Below are positions 31,299-42,179 of a stretch of 64,000 bases of DNA, piece after piece. Each line of letters begins with the position of its first letter. Within the stretch, counting starts at the first letter, position 1. Where the stretch lies: assembly GCA_023362775.1 (NCBI GenBank), contig JALMGJ010000003.1, positions 49,776,416-49,840,415 on the forward strand, written 5' to 3'. The stretch is from Charina bottae (taxonomy: Eukaryota; Chordata; Lepidosauria; Squamata; Charinaidae). Below the pieces are notes generated by a model. The model searched no databases. It saw only the letters and a list, made by a program, of their open reading frames with translations, and was not told where the DNA came from. A program made the translations under genes and the position numbers.

Positions 31299-33506
31299 CT
31301 GATTAATCACATTAAAAAAGACATTTTAAATATGGAGAATCTAGCTAGATTAATACGATTTTGCTTCTTTTCAAAGGATTCAAGAAAATATCCTCTCCTT
31401 AAGTTTCTAGTAGAATTTAGGCTGCAAATATTTCAGAATACCCATCTCCCCTTCTGATGTTTTGACAACATTAGTCCCAATCCAGGTTCAACAACTGTCT
31501 AGCCAACAGTATGACAAAAGAGAAAATAGGAAAATGAATGGTCATGCTTTGGGATCCATGAGTTGCTGGATACAATGAGATGGGAATATAGAACTGAACT
31601 GGACACTTTTGTTCATTAACAAATCATATTCCCTATCATGGAATCATCAAGTTGAAGGGAAGTCCAGACTCATGCTTAGGATCCACTTGAGCACCTCTGT
31701 CAACTGGCGTTAATTTTTGCCGCAGAAAGACAAAGAGAGAAGCTATTCCAGGTGATCATTGTTAAAGGGTAGGATGTTGCCACACCCATTCCACTATTCC
31801 ACTCTTCATTTGATTTTTGCATATTTGTCCTTCACCTTGTAAATATCTTTTAAATACAGTTCTAAAGGGCAAAAGCAAAAAGGAATGTATTACTTCTTTC
31901 TACCAATGCTATAACATAGCAAAAACAGCTGCTCTGATCAGCCATATCACTTCCCATTGACCATTTTGCAATTCAATTTCATCTCCTTTTAAAGAGCAAA
32001 AATGGCTTTTCTCCTAAACACTATTATGCTCAAAATGTATAAAGAATCCTCAATCTAAGGACAGAGAAGCATATATTACATGACAAGCTATTAAACTCAC
32101 CCAGGGTTCCAACTGAGCAGGTGACACATTTCAGGTTAATTCTGGAAATAATAAAACAGGTTGCTGTAACATGAGTCAGAGATGAACTCAGGCTATGATA
32201 TACTTGCCACATATCCATGGGGACTCTGCTGGAGCAAGGAAGTGGTATCATCTCTGTTGATTCTGAGATCAAGAGACTCAATTTTCCATTCCAGTCTGTT
32301 GATAGGATAGACTCATAATGGATCCACTTGGTCAGAATTCCATAATGGATTTTGACATATTGAATTAATACTACAACTCATCTGAAACATGGAATATGAC
32401 CTGTGGAGATGGAGGATGGCTTCAATTTGATCACAACTCCTTTTACATTCTAGAGCACATGGAAGAAAAGCTCCTGGATTGTACCAAGTCCTTGTATTAT
32501 ATTCTTGAGTTTCAAAATTTATCCCACTCTGCCAAAGCTCCTGAGGGGATTAATTCTTGGCTTCACATAATGTTTATGCAGGCAGGACCTGGGTCTCAAA
32601 TCTAAGGCATCATGCCCCCTCTTAAACTAAAGCACCTTCACACAACAGTTGGTTTTCGTTCTGACTAAAGGCAGCCTAAACTCTGTATTCAGAATTCAAC
32701 TTGTCAAAAATTCACACCAATGTGGCAAAATGGCAGCCAGGTTTTTGTACAGCAAAAATCCAGAAGCCCATCCTGCCATTTTGTCACAGGTTTTAAAATG
32801 GCTTTAGGGACCTGGAGGAAGCAAACTGCTTATCATGGCTGTCTCACTTTTTTCTTTTCTCTCAAGGCCTGCAAATCATAAAAGCAGTCCACATTTCAAA
32901 TATTCTTGTTGTGCCTCTCCTCTCCTGTGTTTTTTCTATATAGGTGTGGCCATTCCTTTTTCTTCCCACCCTCTGTCACCAGCAGAGCCTTGGAAGGCTG
33001 TCAGCAAATCTTCTTCCACACCCCAGAAAAAGGCTGCCCAGAATATTATCCCTTCTGGTGGAGTGAGCTCATGGTAAATTTTCCATTCAGTCCAGCATTT
33101 CTTGACTGTTTACCAAGACTCTCCTTTCTAATGGTTATTTTAAGCTCCTCATTCATTTTTTCTTTAACTTATTCTTAGTTTCATTTCCTTTAGAAATCCA
33201 GTGTACATAGTTCTTTAAAAGGCAAATATTTAGATATGTTAGACCAAGAGAACTTGGGTTTTGGAAAGATTGTTCAGTGGGAAATACTCTTCATGGTTTT
33301 CTCCCTTTTCCAATAGAGGCAAGTATCAATGGCTGTGAATCAGTGTTTCATGAAGCTTTGAATCTCAAGAATATTTGTTTCAGGAGATAGGAAACTTCAT
33401 GTGAACCTGACCAACTTGATGTTTTTATTGCCACAGAATATAGAAGAAAGATTTCTCAAGTTTCTGATGGTAATCTCTATCTACTATACGCATCTGTACA
33501 GGCATC
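31299..33506. other. Unassigned sequence
   Basis: 2.2 kb without a credible gene. The frames at 32835-33178 (+) overlap one another and show no family resemblance. Confidence 0.35.
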
Positions 33507-33519
33507 ATATTTGCAAGTT

Positions 33520-33531
33520 ATATTTGCAAGT
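33520..33531 (+). repeat. LINE target-site duplication, left
   Basis: ATATTTGCAAGT. The same 12-mer is also present at 33507-33518, so the target already held a small tandem duplication. It matches 35329-35340. Confidence 0.8.
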
Positions 33532-35328
33532 TATTAGCTATCTTTAACCCTAACCCTAACTTAAGAACATATGGTGGATAAAAAAAGCCCAAGAAACCCA
33601 ACATTTTGCAGATGCTCATGATGCACGGGGCTTTTTTAATGCCATAAAGGCCATCTATGGACCAACAAACCATGGTACAAATCCCTTACGCTCAGTAGAT
33701 GGTGCTAAACTTCTAAAGGACAAAGAGTCTATTGCACTGCGCTGGAAAGAGCATTACTACAATCTCCTTAATCGTCACTCTACTGTGGCTGATGAAGTCT
33801 TCTTGCAAATCCCGCAAAAACAAATAAGAAATGAGTTTGCAGTACCCCCTAGTTTGGAGGAAGTCAGTAAAGCCACTAAACAAATGAAAAATAACAAAGC
33901 TAGTGGACCTGATGGGATTCCTGCTGAAGTCTTTAAAGAAGGCGGGCCTGAACTTATACAACAACTTCATAAGCTCATCGAAAAAATCTGGATGAGGGAG
34001 GAGATTCCAGAAGACTTTAGGGATGCCATAATTATCACTCTCTTTAAAAAGGGTGATAAAACAGACTGTGGAAACGACATGATGGCAACAATCCTGAATA
34101 ACAATGGCTCTCAAAGCGATCCATTTAAAGTGGAATCCGGCATTAAACAGGGATGTGTTATTGCTCCAACCTTATTCGCTATCTTCATCGCTATGATTAT
34201 ACACCTTGTTGAAGAGAAACTTCCTACTGGTGTAGAAATTATATATCGAACAGATGGAAAGCTTTTTAATCTTAGTAGGCTGAAGGCAAAAAATAAGGTA
34301 ATTGCAACTTCTGTTATAGAACTTCAATATGCTGATGATAACGTAGTCTGTGCACACTCCGAGGAAGATCTTCAAACTATCCTAAACATCTTTGCAGAAG
34401 CATATGAAAAGCTTGGCCTCTCGATTAACATTAAAAAAACCAAAGTGCTTTACCAGCAAGTTCGAACCAATCCCTCTGCAGCGCCATCAATCCAGCTTAA
34501 AGGTGTGTCACTAGAAAATGTCGATCACTTTTCTTATCTCGGCAGCCATCTATCTACAAAAGCCGACATCGATGCTGAAATTCAGCATTGCCTGAGCTCT
34601 GCGAGTGTAGCTTTCTCCCGAATGAAGCGTAGAGTGTTTGAGGATCGGGACATTCGCAGGGAGACCAAAATGCTTCTTTACAAAGCCATTGTACTACCAA
34701 CCCTTCTGTACGCCTGTGAAACATGGACCCTCTACAAACGCCACCTCCAACTTCTTGAAAGATTCCATCAACGCTGCCTCCGAAAAATTCTGCAAATTAC
34801 TTGGGAAGATAGGCGGACTAATGTTAGCGTATTAGAAGAAGCGAAAACCACCAGCATTGAAACAATGATCATCCAACATCAACTTCACTGGACCGGTCAT
34901 GTTGTTCGAATGCCTGACCATCGTCTTCCAAAGCAGCTACTTTACTCCCAACTTAAGAATGGAAAACGGAATATTGGTGGACAGCAAAAGAGATTCAAAG
35001 ATACTCTCAAAGCTAATTTAAAAAAATGTAATATCAGCATTGAGAACTGGGAAGCCCTAACTCATGAGCGTTTCAATTGGAGGTCAGCCTTTATTAATGG
35101 CGCTATGGACTTTGAAGAAGCACGAGTACAGGGCGAAAAGGAGAAAAGAGCTAAAAGGAAGGCACGTCAGGCAAACCCTCATCATGACCGTCTCCCACCC
35201 GGAAACCTATGCCCTCATTGTGGGAGGTTGTGCGGATCCAGAATTGGCCTTTATAGCCACTTACGGATCCACCGTTAAAATTTTACCTTTGGAAGACAAT
35301 CTTACTCGGCTACGAGTGATCGCCAATG
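33532..35328 (+). mobile_element. APE-type LINE, 5'-truncated, TSD-flanked
   Basis: 1.8-kb insertion between 12-bp duplications. The first ~28 bp (33532-33559) are not LINE-like and include TTAACCCTAACCCTAAC. LINE sequence then begins at about KNIWWIKKAQ. The ORF ends at 35278 and the 3' terminus is GGCTACGAGTGATCGCCAAT GA. The same terminus appears reversed at 25964-26001. The exact clade is not settled by eye; the C-terminal C2H2 finger and the LYACETWTLY...RFHQRCLRKIL region are typical of a vertebrate non-LTR family. Confidence 0.85.
33560..35278 (+). pseudogene. LINE reverse transcriptase ORF with in-frame RT deletion
   Basis: Open from about 33557 (after a TAA) to the TAA ending at 35278, about 570 codons without a stop. 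The segment from 33785 begins at a GTG. Order: N-terminal linker (YGPTNHGTNPLRSVDGAKLL), RT start KASGPDGIPAEVFKEGG, DFRDAIIITLFKKGDKTDCG. It then jumps straight to MMATILNNNGSQSDPFKVES, GIKQGCVIAPTLFAIF, LQYADD (catalytic), INIKKTKVLY, FSYLGSHL, thumb/linker, and a C-terminal finger CPHCGRLCGSRIGLYSHLRI HR (C-x2-C-x12-H-x3-H). The region that should hold RT motif A (the AF-D block with the first catalytic Asp) is absent. So the protein cannot be an active RT although the frame is intact. The endonuclease is lost by 5' truncation. Confidence 0.88.
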
Positions 35329-35340
35329 ATATTTGCAAGT
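35329..35340 (+). repeat. LINE target-site duplication, right
   Basis: ATATTTGCAAGT right after the LINE terminus. Confidence 0.8.
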
Positions 35341-37325
35341 GGAAGAATCCACTTAATTCATTCAATGCAAAGAGAATCATATAAAGAACTGTCTATTTAA
35401 AAATGAGTATGGGATGTAAAAGTGAGTCGAGCATTTTCTCTACATGTCATTACCTTCAAGGATTATAAAACTGATGCTTGGGGAAAAAACCTCCGTTTTG
35501 GCTCACTGTCTATAGAATAATTTGCTTGTTTCAAAATTTTATGTCCATCCTGATGCAGAAAAATACTTTATATTCCTTGGGCTTTCAAAATATGTATCAC
35601 GCCTATTTTAAATCATCTAAGATATTTTATGGCTTTTTTGTTTTAATTTTATCATGTTTGATATGGTTTAAGTATCAAGGCTACGTTATCTTGGAAACTA
35701 TAGGGAGTTGCATTAAATGTTTTAAACAACCGCACATGTAAACTCAGAAAAAAAGTTAGTGCCACGCCTAGTGGGCATGTATCCACCATTTATGTAAAAG
35801 GGACATGCTACACAGAAATGTTTGGTAGAGATAGTTCTTGCTCCTGAATTAAACTTTGCAGGACATCAGTCATATCAGGCTTATGGGCACATCCGTTGCA
35901 AGGAAATTGGTGTTGCATTAGGAGCCTTTGCTAAAGGTGGATGCTTAAGGATTTTGGGGGTTGGTCCAACCCCAGGGCGCTGGGTTGGGGTTGGGGGAGG
36001 GCTGCACTAGTGATACATTTAAGAGGACTGTAGATCAGCATCCAATAAGCATATTAAGGATGATAAGGACAGGCAGTTGGTTGGAAAATAGGGGGACCAA
36101 GAAAAAAGGAAAATGAACACTAGCAATGAAAACTCGTGGGCCACAGGGCTCACTCTGCAAAAAAAAAAAAAAAAGACATTCCGTCTGACAAAACAATATC
36201 AACTGCCCATTGATATATTAGCCCAGTTTTAACTATTTGGTATCTCATTCTCCTGGACTGGCACAACAGCAACCTTTCATACTGTATAAAGCTCAAAACA
36301 TGCCTTAAGCCCTAGCTCCAGCAGCAACATCTACTTTTCAGAACACACTGTACTCTGTGCCGTGTGACCACAACAGGGAACGGAGCCATCACTCTGAGCT
36401 GGAACTGCAGCATATTGAATGCCAGGCTGGGCTGCACGCGTCAGGGGAAACAGACATGTATTCTGGAAGAAGAGCCGGGACCTTAATGGGATCTTGGGGG
36501 GTGTTTGATTCAAAGAAGGCAACAGGACAAGCTTTGGGAACTAATGGAATTTGACTCGGCCAGGTTCCTACTTGCTCCCCAGATGGTTCCCATGCAAAAT
36601 CCCAGCAAGCTCTTGTCTAAATTTGCCTTGGTAAAGTCATAAAAACGGGACGTATTCAAAAAGCCACCTAGTTTCCACCTCTCCACTGATGCATGCCAGC
36701 CAGTTAACCAGTGTGCCATGTGAACGTATCCGAGAGTATTCAGAGGACAAGGGTTTGTGAAGCAAAGAGCAGCTGACCGTACAGACGCAACATGGGCGTT
36801 GCTTGAACTAAGTTCTGAATTCGAAACCCTGCGCAGCTCCAGGGAATGGCTTGGTTTTCAAAGGCCTGTCACTCTTAATTTCTCAGGAGGATTGCAAAGG
36901 AACGATTAAAGAAGCAGTTAATAAAATATGAAATCAAAATGAAATAGAAACCATTATAAGGCATTCCAGCAATTTCAAACAATAATAGGTGACCCTCTAG
37001 TTTTTGGCCACCGTTCAAGTTACTCACAAAAAGACTTTTTTTTTTAAATGATTCAGTGAAACGTAAGATAGTTAATAACAAAGGACTGATATAGGGACAA
37101 AAAACAACATCTACAACAAACAATGAAGTAACAGTGAAAGCAGAAATGAACAACTGAAAAACAGGAGGGATTATCAAAGACATAATTAAAGCAACAGTAT
37201 CAAAAAATAACAGGAAAAATATCTTCATTTGGTATTGGCCTTTCCATTGATTATTTGTCCCTGGCAAATAAAAAAGGTATTTTAATAGATCATTTTTACT
37301 GTTTTTTTAATTGTGTTTTATAGTA
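35341..37325. other. Unassigned sequence
   Basis: 2 kb without a recognised gene or element. 36300-36850 is less AT-rich and non-repetitive in appearance; it could be conserved non-coding DNA but nothing in the sequence proves that. An A16 run lies at 36158. Confidence 0.35.
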
Positions 37326-37555
37326 AAGTTTCCTTCAAGCTTTGCTCAGGAGTTCATGGACATGTCCATATAGTTTTCTTGGTTGTACTATAAGGCCAAC
37401 AGCCTTTTTCTGGAATGCTTTTCTACTTCCCAGTCTAGCCTAAAATCCTGGGATTTTCTGGTGGTCTCCCATCCAAGTACTAATCAGGTCCAACCCTGAT
37501 TAGCTTGCCTAGGTCAATCAAGGTCAGTTAGGTGCTGCCACCCATCTGGGCATCC
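37326..37555 (-). mobile_element. 5S rRNA-headed SINE with RTE-like tail
   Basis: On the minus strand the 5' part is recognisably 5S rRNA: AAGCTAATCAGGGTTGGACC (A-box/intermediate element region), then TGATTAGTACTTGGATGGGA GACCACC (C-box region, very well kept). Downstream comes a linker GCCTTATAGTACAACCAAGA, and a tail CTATATGGACATGTCCATGA...GCTTGAAGGAA resembling RTE/BovB-type SINE tails. The combination indicates a 5S-derived SINE rather than a simple 5S pseudogene. Confidence 0.75.
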
Positions 37556-37694
37556 AATAAGTATCAGTGCATTTACTGATAGGAAGATTAAAGGTGTTTC
37601 CTTCAAATAAAAGGGGGGGAGTTGCTTTATGTTTGCTGATATTTCCTTCCCTTCTCAATGCAACTACTCCTTCCTCTTATCCCTATCCTGTTTA

Positions 37695-37746
37695 TTATTA
37701 TTGTTGTTGTTGTTGTTATTGTTATTATTGTTATTATTCTTATTCT
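37695..37746. repeat. (RTT)n trinucleotide run
   Basis: Interspersed GTT/ATT units; the Leu-rich frame over it is an artefact. Confidence 0.9.
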
Positions 37747-37804
37747 TATTTACTATTTCTGCTGAAATGCAAGAGGGATGTGTATGTATCTCTGTGTGTT
37801 TATT

Positions 37805-37983
37805 TTTGCCTTCTCATTCAGGAGCTCAAGGTGGCATACATAGTACTCCCTCCTATTTTCCCCCACAAAAACAACCCTGTGAGGTAGGCTGCACTGAGGG
37901 AGAATAATGGTCCAATGAATTTTTTTGACTATGGGCAGACTAGAACTTGGATGTCCCCAGTGACTATTCAGCACCTTAACCTG
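37805..37983 (-). mobile_element. Sauria-type SINE, reversed and diverged
   Basis: Minus strand: the AGGTTAAGGTGCTGAATAG head remnant, then ...GCCTACCTCACAGGGTTGTT, and TACTATGTATGCCACCTTGA GCTCCTGAATGAGAAGG. These are the mid and 3' blocks of the Sauria SINE. The tail is lost in the (RTT)n region. Confidence 0.65.
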
Positions 37984-39276
37984 TACGTGACACTGGCTCT
38001 CTGTGGGATGCTGCTATGTGAGAGAGAATGGTTAGTATAAACGGAAGAGGAAACCATTCATTTCTTTCATTTACTTTTTGGTCTAGCAGGTACATATGCA
38101 CACCCATACATACTTAGTGCAAGTTTAAGCCCAGCAATTGTTACACTTAGATGCTTATTACTGTTCTTGTTCATAAGTGTTCTTGTTCATTTGTGTTGTG
38201 GTAAGAGAAAGTAGAAATCTCCAGATTGGTTTCAATCCTACATTGACAAGGTGGGTAATCTGGCCACTGCAGAGAAATTTTGTCCATATTTATATCTACT
38301 GTATATATTTCTTCTGAGGGTGGTTTGTCTTTTCAAGTAAAATACAGAATCTCTTTGAGGCATGTTTTACTGGACCACCACCATCAAAAGAACAGATCTC
38401 TAATGATCACTTTTGGGAGTTGGCAATGCAGGCAGGCAGGTTCATATGAAGTCAAGAAGCAAAAGAGGGTGGGAACGGAGTCTGACGTGCCAGTGCAATA
38501 GTTTTTAACCACGTTCACAAAACACCCTTGAAAAATGTGTATATCCTGAATACATTGGCCCCAATTAATAAAAATGTTTTACACTGACACTTGGGACACC
38601 ATTCATTGGTTCCGGCTTGTTTTCAATACCTGCCCTCTCTTGTTTCCTTTATCCCTGGATCAGCATTCCCTAGAATGCTGAATCCCCCTACAAAATTTGG
38701 ATACAGTTCAGGCTATCTCAGAGGACCATGTGTCTGATAGCTCCAAAGTATAACTGGCCATGATTAACCATATAGAAGACCTGAATTATCATGGAGTTTC
38801 AGACATCACCAAATTAGCCTAAGGACAAGCCAAGATTTAATAACAGGAGAGATAGTGTAATTCCACCCAGTGTTATAATGTCTAAAGGTACACAACAGAA
38901 TTATACAGCTTCCAATTCAATCCTGTCCCATATTGGTTGTATTTATGGACACAAGGAAAAATGTTAGCTCTAAGTCAAGTGAATGAAATCAGAGCCTAAT
39001 GGAGGCTGAATTTATCCCAGAATCCAACTGGATTGTAAAGGAACAAAAGTCAACTGCCAAGCTTGGCTGCATAAACCAAAACATATCTTAGCCTCTGGAA
39101 TTTATTACATGCACATAAAAAGATACACAACATTCCCCTAACCCCAGGAACTGATGCCACGGCATACACATGCTGGTTTGGCACCTGCCTTTTGTCAGAA
39201 AGAGGAGGGAGAGAGTGACTTTTTTATTAAAAGTTTTCCAAAGCACATAAAAACTAACACAAACGAATGAAGAGTA

Positions 39277-39277
<1 letters not shown>
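37984..39277. other. Unassigned sequence
   Basis: No gene or repeat recognised. Confidence 0.35.
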
Positions 39278-39349
<72 letters not shown>

Positions 39350-39352
39350 AAA
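39278..39352. repeat. (GAAA)n microsatellite
   Basis: About 18 AAAG units. Frames across it are artefacts. Confidence 0.97.
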
Positions 39353-39402
39353 GCTTCCAATTTCCTTTGCAGCAAATATAGTACAATTACAAAGTTATCT
39401 CT

Positions 39403-39912
39403 CAGGGTTGGGAAACCTTTTTTATGCCAAGGGCCATTTTGATATTTATAACATCACTCGAGGGCCGGGGGTGGGGTTTGCAGGCGGGAGCCAATCGTGA
39501 GGAAGGGGGTGGGGTTTGCAGGCAGGAGCCAATTGCACAGAGGGGGGTGGGGTTTGCAGGTGGGAACCAATTGTGTGCACTGGGGCCGCCACACCCGCCA
39601 CCGCCACGCCTGCTGCAGCTCCTACCGCTACCACGCCCCCGCCGTGCCCACTGCCACGCCTGCTGCCGTGCCCGCCGCCGCCCACCATGCCCGCTGCCGT
39701 GCCTGCCCCCGCCACGTCTGCCACTGTGCCCGCCGCCGCGCCTGCTGCCGCGCCCGCCAACACGCCCACCATGCCCACTGCCACACCTGCCCCACCACGT
39801 CAGCTGCTGCGCCCGCCGCCACCGCGCCTGCCACCGCCACGCCCCTGCCATGCCCGCTGCCACGGGCCAGACCAATTGCATAAGGCCCGCGGGCCGGACA
39901 TTGCTCACCCAT
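39403..39912. mobile_element. Non-autonomous hAT element with minisatellite and GC-rich core
   Basis: Left end CAGGGTTGGGAAACCTTTTT, then ATGCCAAGGGCCATTTTGAT; right end GGCCCGCGGGCCGGACATTG CTCACCCAT, the usual pair of ends of this hAT group. Inside are three ~37-bp minisatellite units (39469-39585; core GGTGGGGTTTGCAGGCGGGA GCCAAT) and a ~270-bp CCGCCACGCCTGC-rich tract. Frames of 94-179 codons over the tract (Ala/Pro/Gly/Arg-rich) are compositional. No clear 8-bp TSD. Confidence 0.75.
39469..39585. repeat. Minisatellite, about 3 x 37 bp
   Basis: Units share TGGGGTTTGCAGG followed by NGGAGCCAAT (third unit GGGAACCAAT). The same unit occurs 3.6 times at 61207-61355 inside a different hAT element. 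Confidence 0.85.
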
Positions 39913-41460
39913 CTTATTTTATGATTACAAAAAAAGCTCACTTTTTTCTATTATCCAGGATTTTTTTTTCTAATAATCAAAACCACAAATCATAAGTGCA
40001 TTTTTTTCCATTTCATGCAAAAAGTCTATAAGGGGTTTCCAGTCAACCATAAATGTAGATATTTTTTCTCTAATCAAAGAAATTAATTTAGCCATTTCTG
40101 CAAGTTCCATAATCTTCACCAACCATTCCTCCGTTGTGGGTAGTGTTTTTTTTTTAATTTTAAAAAATACTTTATTGTATAAAATTTTTAACATATAACA
40201 TATAACTTACATACATCTTAAGACAATTAAACGGGGTGCGGGGAAAAGAAAAAAAGAATGTGTGTGAAAGGGGAGACAAACAACAACAACAACAAAAAAA
40301 GGGTTGGTTCTCGATTTCCTTAACTGTGATTAATATATTTGTCTCGTTACTTAATTGCTTGTTTAAATTACATTTGTTACTTTTCTATTTCTTTTCCATA
40401 ATTTTTGTAATCCATTCTTGGATTGTAGGGGTTCTTTCTTCCATTGTTGAGCGTATGTTATTCTGGCAGCTGAAATCATATATAATAACAAGTTTCTGTG
40501 TTTTTTCTCCAGTTCATTTCCACTTTTGAACATATAATAGTCTTGCTGCAGTTGTCATATATAAAAGCAAAGTTCCATGACCTTTTTCTAGTTGCTTGTC
40601 CATTAGTCCCAAAAGAAAAGTCTCTGGTTTCAGTTGTACTTTAACCTTTAAAATATTCTGAATTAATGCATGTATTGCCCCGTAGGAATACGATCTACAC
40701 CATGGTCTCCAATCCATCTTGGATTTAGATAATTTATTATTGTATATTATTATTTTATTATTATTGTATTTTTAGATGATATTTTTATAGTTTTTAACTT
40801 TCAATTGTTGTAACCCGCCCAGAGTCCCTTGCAAGGGAGATGGGCGGGGAATAAATTGAAATAATAAATAAAATAAATAAAAATTTGTATCCAATTTTTT
40901 TTTGGCCTTTTTACATGTCCACCAAACCAAACATGATAAAATGTCCCTTCAAGTTTACATTTCCAGCAAAAATTCGAAATGCCTTTATACATTCTAGACA
41001 ATTTCTCTGGTGACAAATACCAACGATACATTATTTTAGAAAAATTCTCTTTAAGGCTAGAACGTAATGTAAATTTCAATCCTTTCACCACATATTTTCC
41101 CATTGGTCCATTTGTATATTATAGCCAAAATTTTAGCCCATTTTATCATACATTCTTTCCCTTGTTCTTCTTCTGTCTCATATTTCAGCAAAAGTTTATA
41201 CATTTTAGCAATAACATGTTCATCATTAGTACATAATTCTATTTCAAACTCAGACTTACTTTATTCAAAACCATAAAATCTTTTATCCACTTTAAACCTT
41301 TCTGTTAATTGTACATAAGAAAACCATTGACAAGAATATCCTTCTCTTATCAAATTTTCTCTTGATTTCATTTTACAATCCCCTTGAGCAAATTCTAGTA
41401 CATCTTGGTAGGTTGCCAGTAGGATTTTCAATATAAAATTATTTGGGCCCAAATTTCAGG
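39913..41460 (-). mobile_element. L1 LINE ORF2 C-terminal and 3' UTR pieces, nested
   Basis: Minus-strand translations are L1-like: YKGISNFCWKCKLEGTFYHV WF...KRPKKNWIQIF (41000-40880), KVQLKPETFLLGLM and LLLYMTTAARLLYVQKWK (40650-40510), TPTIQEWITKIMEK-like (about 40400). A 3' UTR follows with AATAAAG and T-run (poly(A) on minus) at 40147-40200. Beyond that run a second L1 resumes with LPTTEEWLVKIMELAEMAKL (40130-40060). So one L1 with its own poly(A) lies in or against an older L1. An L2 tail in the opposite direction (40725-40880) interrupts the coding part. Confidence 0.78.
40725..40880 (+). mobile_element. L2-type LINE 3' tail
   Basis: ATT-rich leader, then CCCGCCCAGAGTCCCTTGCA AGGGAGATGGGCGGGG and AATAAATTG with AAATAAAT ends. 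Inserted in the L1 in the opposite orientation. Confidence 0.8.
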
Positions 41461-41525
41461 CAAAATCATTTTGTGAAAGTGAGGAATATGCTAGATCCAA
41501 ATACTATCTATGGTAGTATCTATTG

Positions 41526-41821
41526 CATAACTTTCCAAACTGTGTGTCACGACACAATACTGTGTCACCTGCGGGGCCCAGGTGTGTCACGTCAAAACCG
41601 GGAAGCGCTGATGGCGCGCCACCGCCGCCGCGCGCAGCTGTGCGCACAGCGGCAGCAGCGGCGGGCCATAAGAGCTTCCAGGTTTTCGCACAGCACACTA
41701 GGACACTGCTGCCACCACCGCTGCGGTGTGTGAAAATCCGAAAGCGCTACGGCGGTGGTGCTTCTGGGTTTTTGCGTGCCGACATTGGTGTGTCGCCACG
41801 GGAAAAGTCTGGAAAGCCCTG
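41526..41821. mobile_element. GC-rich foldback hAT MITE
   Basis: Ends CATAACTTTCCAAACTG and (inverse) GTCTGGAAAGCCCTG. Flanks ATCTATTG (41518-41525) and ATCTATCA (41822-41829) match at 6 of 8. The core is CpG-rich with inverted GGAAGCGCTGATGG/GCTTCCAGGTTTTCGC blocks. Same family as 52945-53216. Reading frames inside are compositional. Confidence 0.75.
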
Positions 41822-41829
41822 ATCTATCA

Positions 41830-42179
41830 ATATACTATCTACCCAGCTCATGCATGATTTTACATGTGGTTACTGAAAAGACAAGGGCCATTAGTTTAAT
41901 GATGCAACCTTAACTGCAACCTTAATCAGTTTCATAAGACCAGTGGGGTATTGTGTAAAACGCTGTACTATATTTCAGTTAAGATTCAGTATCACCCTAC
42001 CCACCCCCACCCCACACATATGCTATAATTATCACAAGGAAAACAAGGAACATCTGCCATCCCGAGAAACTGTATTGACTATGTGTGATATGGTTGCAAA
42101 AAAGGCAAATTTAATTTTTGGTTGCCTCAATAGAAAAATAGTTTCCAGATCATGAAGAGTTCCGTTCTTCACATTTTAA
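41830..42179. other. Unassigned sequence
   Basis: Nothing recognised. Confidence 0.3.

Noticed and set aside
33545..33560. Interstitial telomere
   Set aside because: Only about two and a half CCCTAA units; too short to be a telomeric relic, kept only as a junction oddity.
36300..36850. Possible conserved host regulatory region
   Set aside because: Looks non-repetitive and less AT-rich, but without alignments nothing supports a function.
37450..37550. Functional 5S rRNA gene
   Set aside because: Several changes and a missing clean 5' end; the attached tail fits a SINE.
39402..39995. Ala/Pro/Gly/Arg-rich frames up to 179 codons
   Set aside because: Produced by the CCGCCACGCC-type repeat in the hAT core; they are open in five frames at once.
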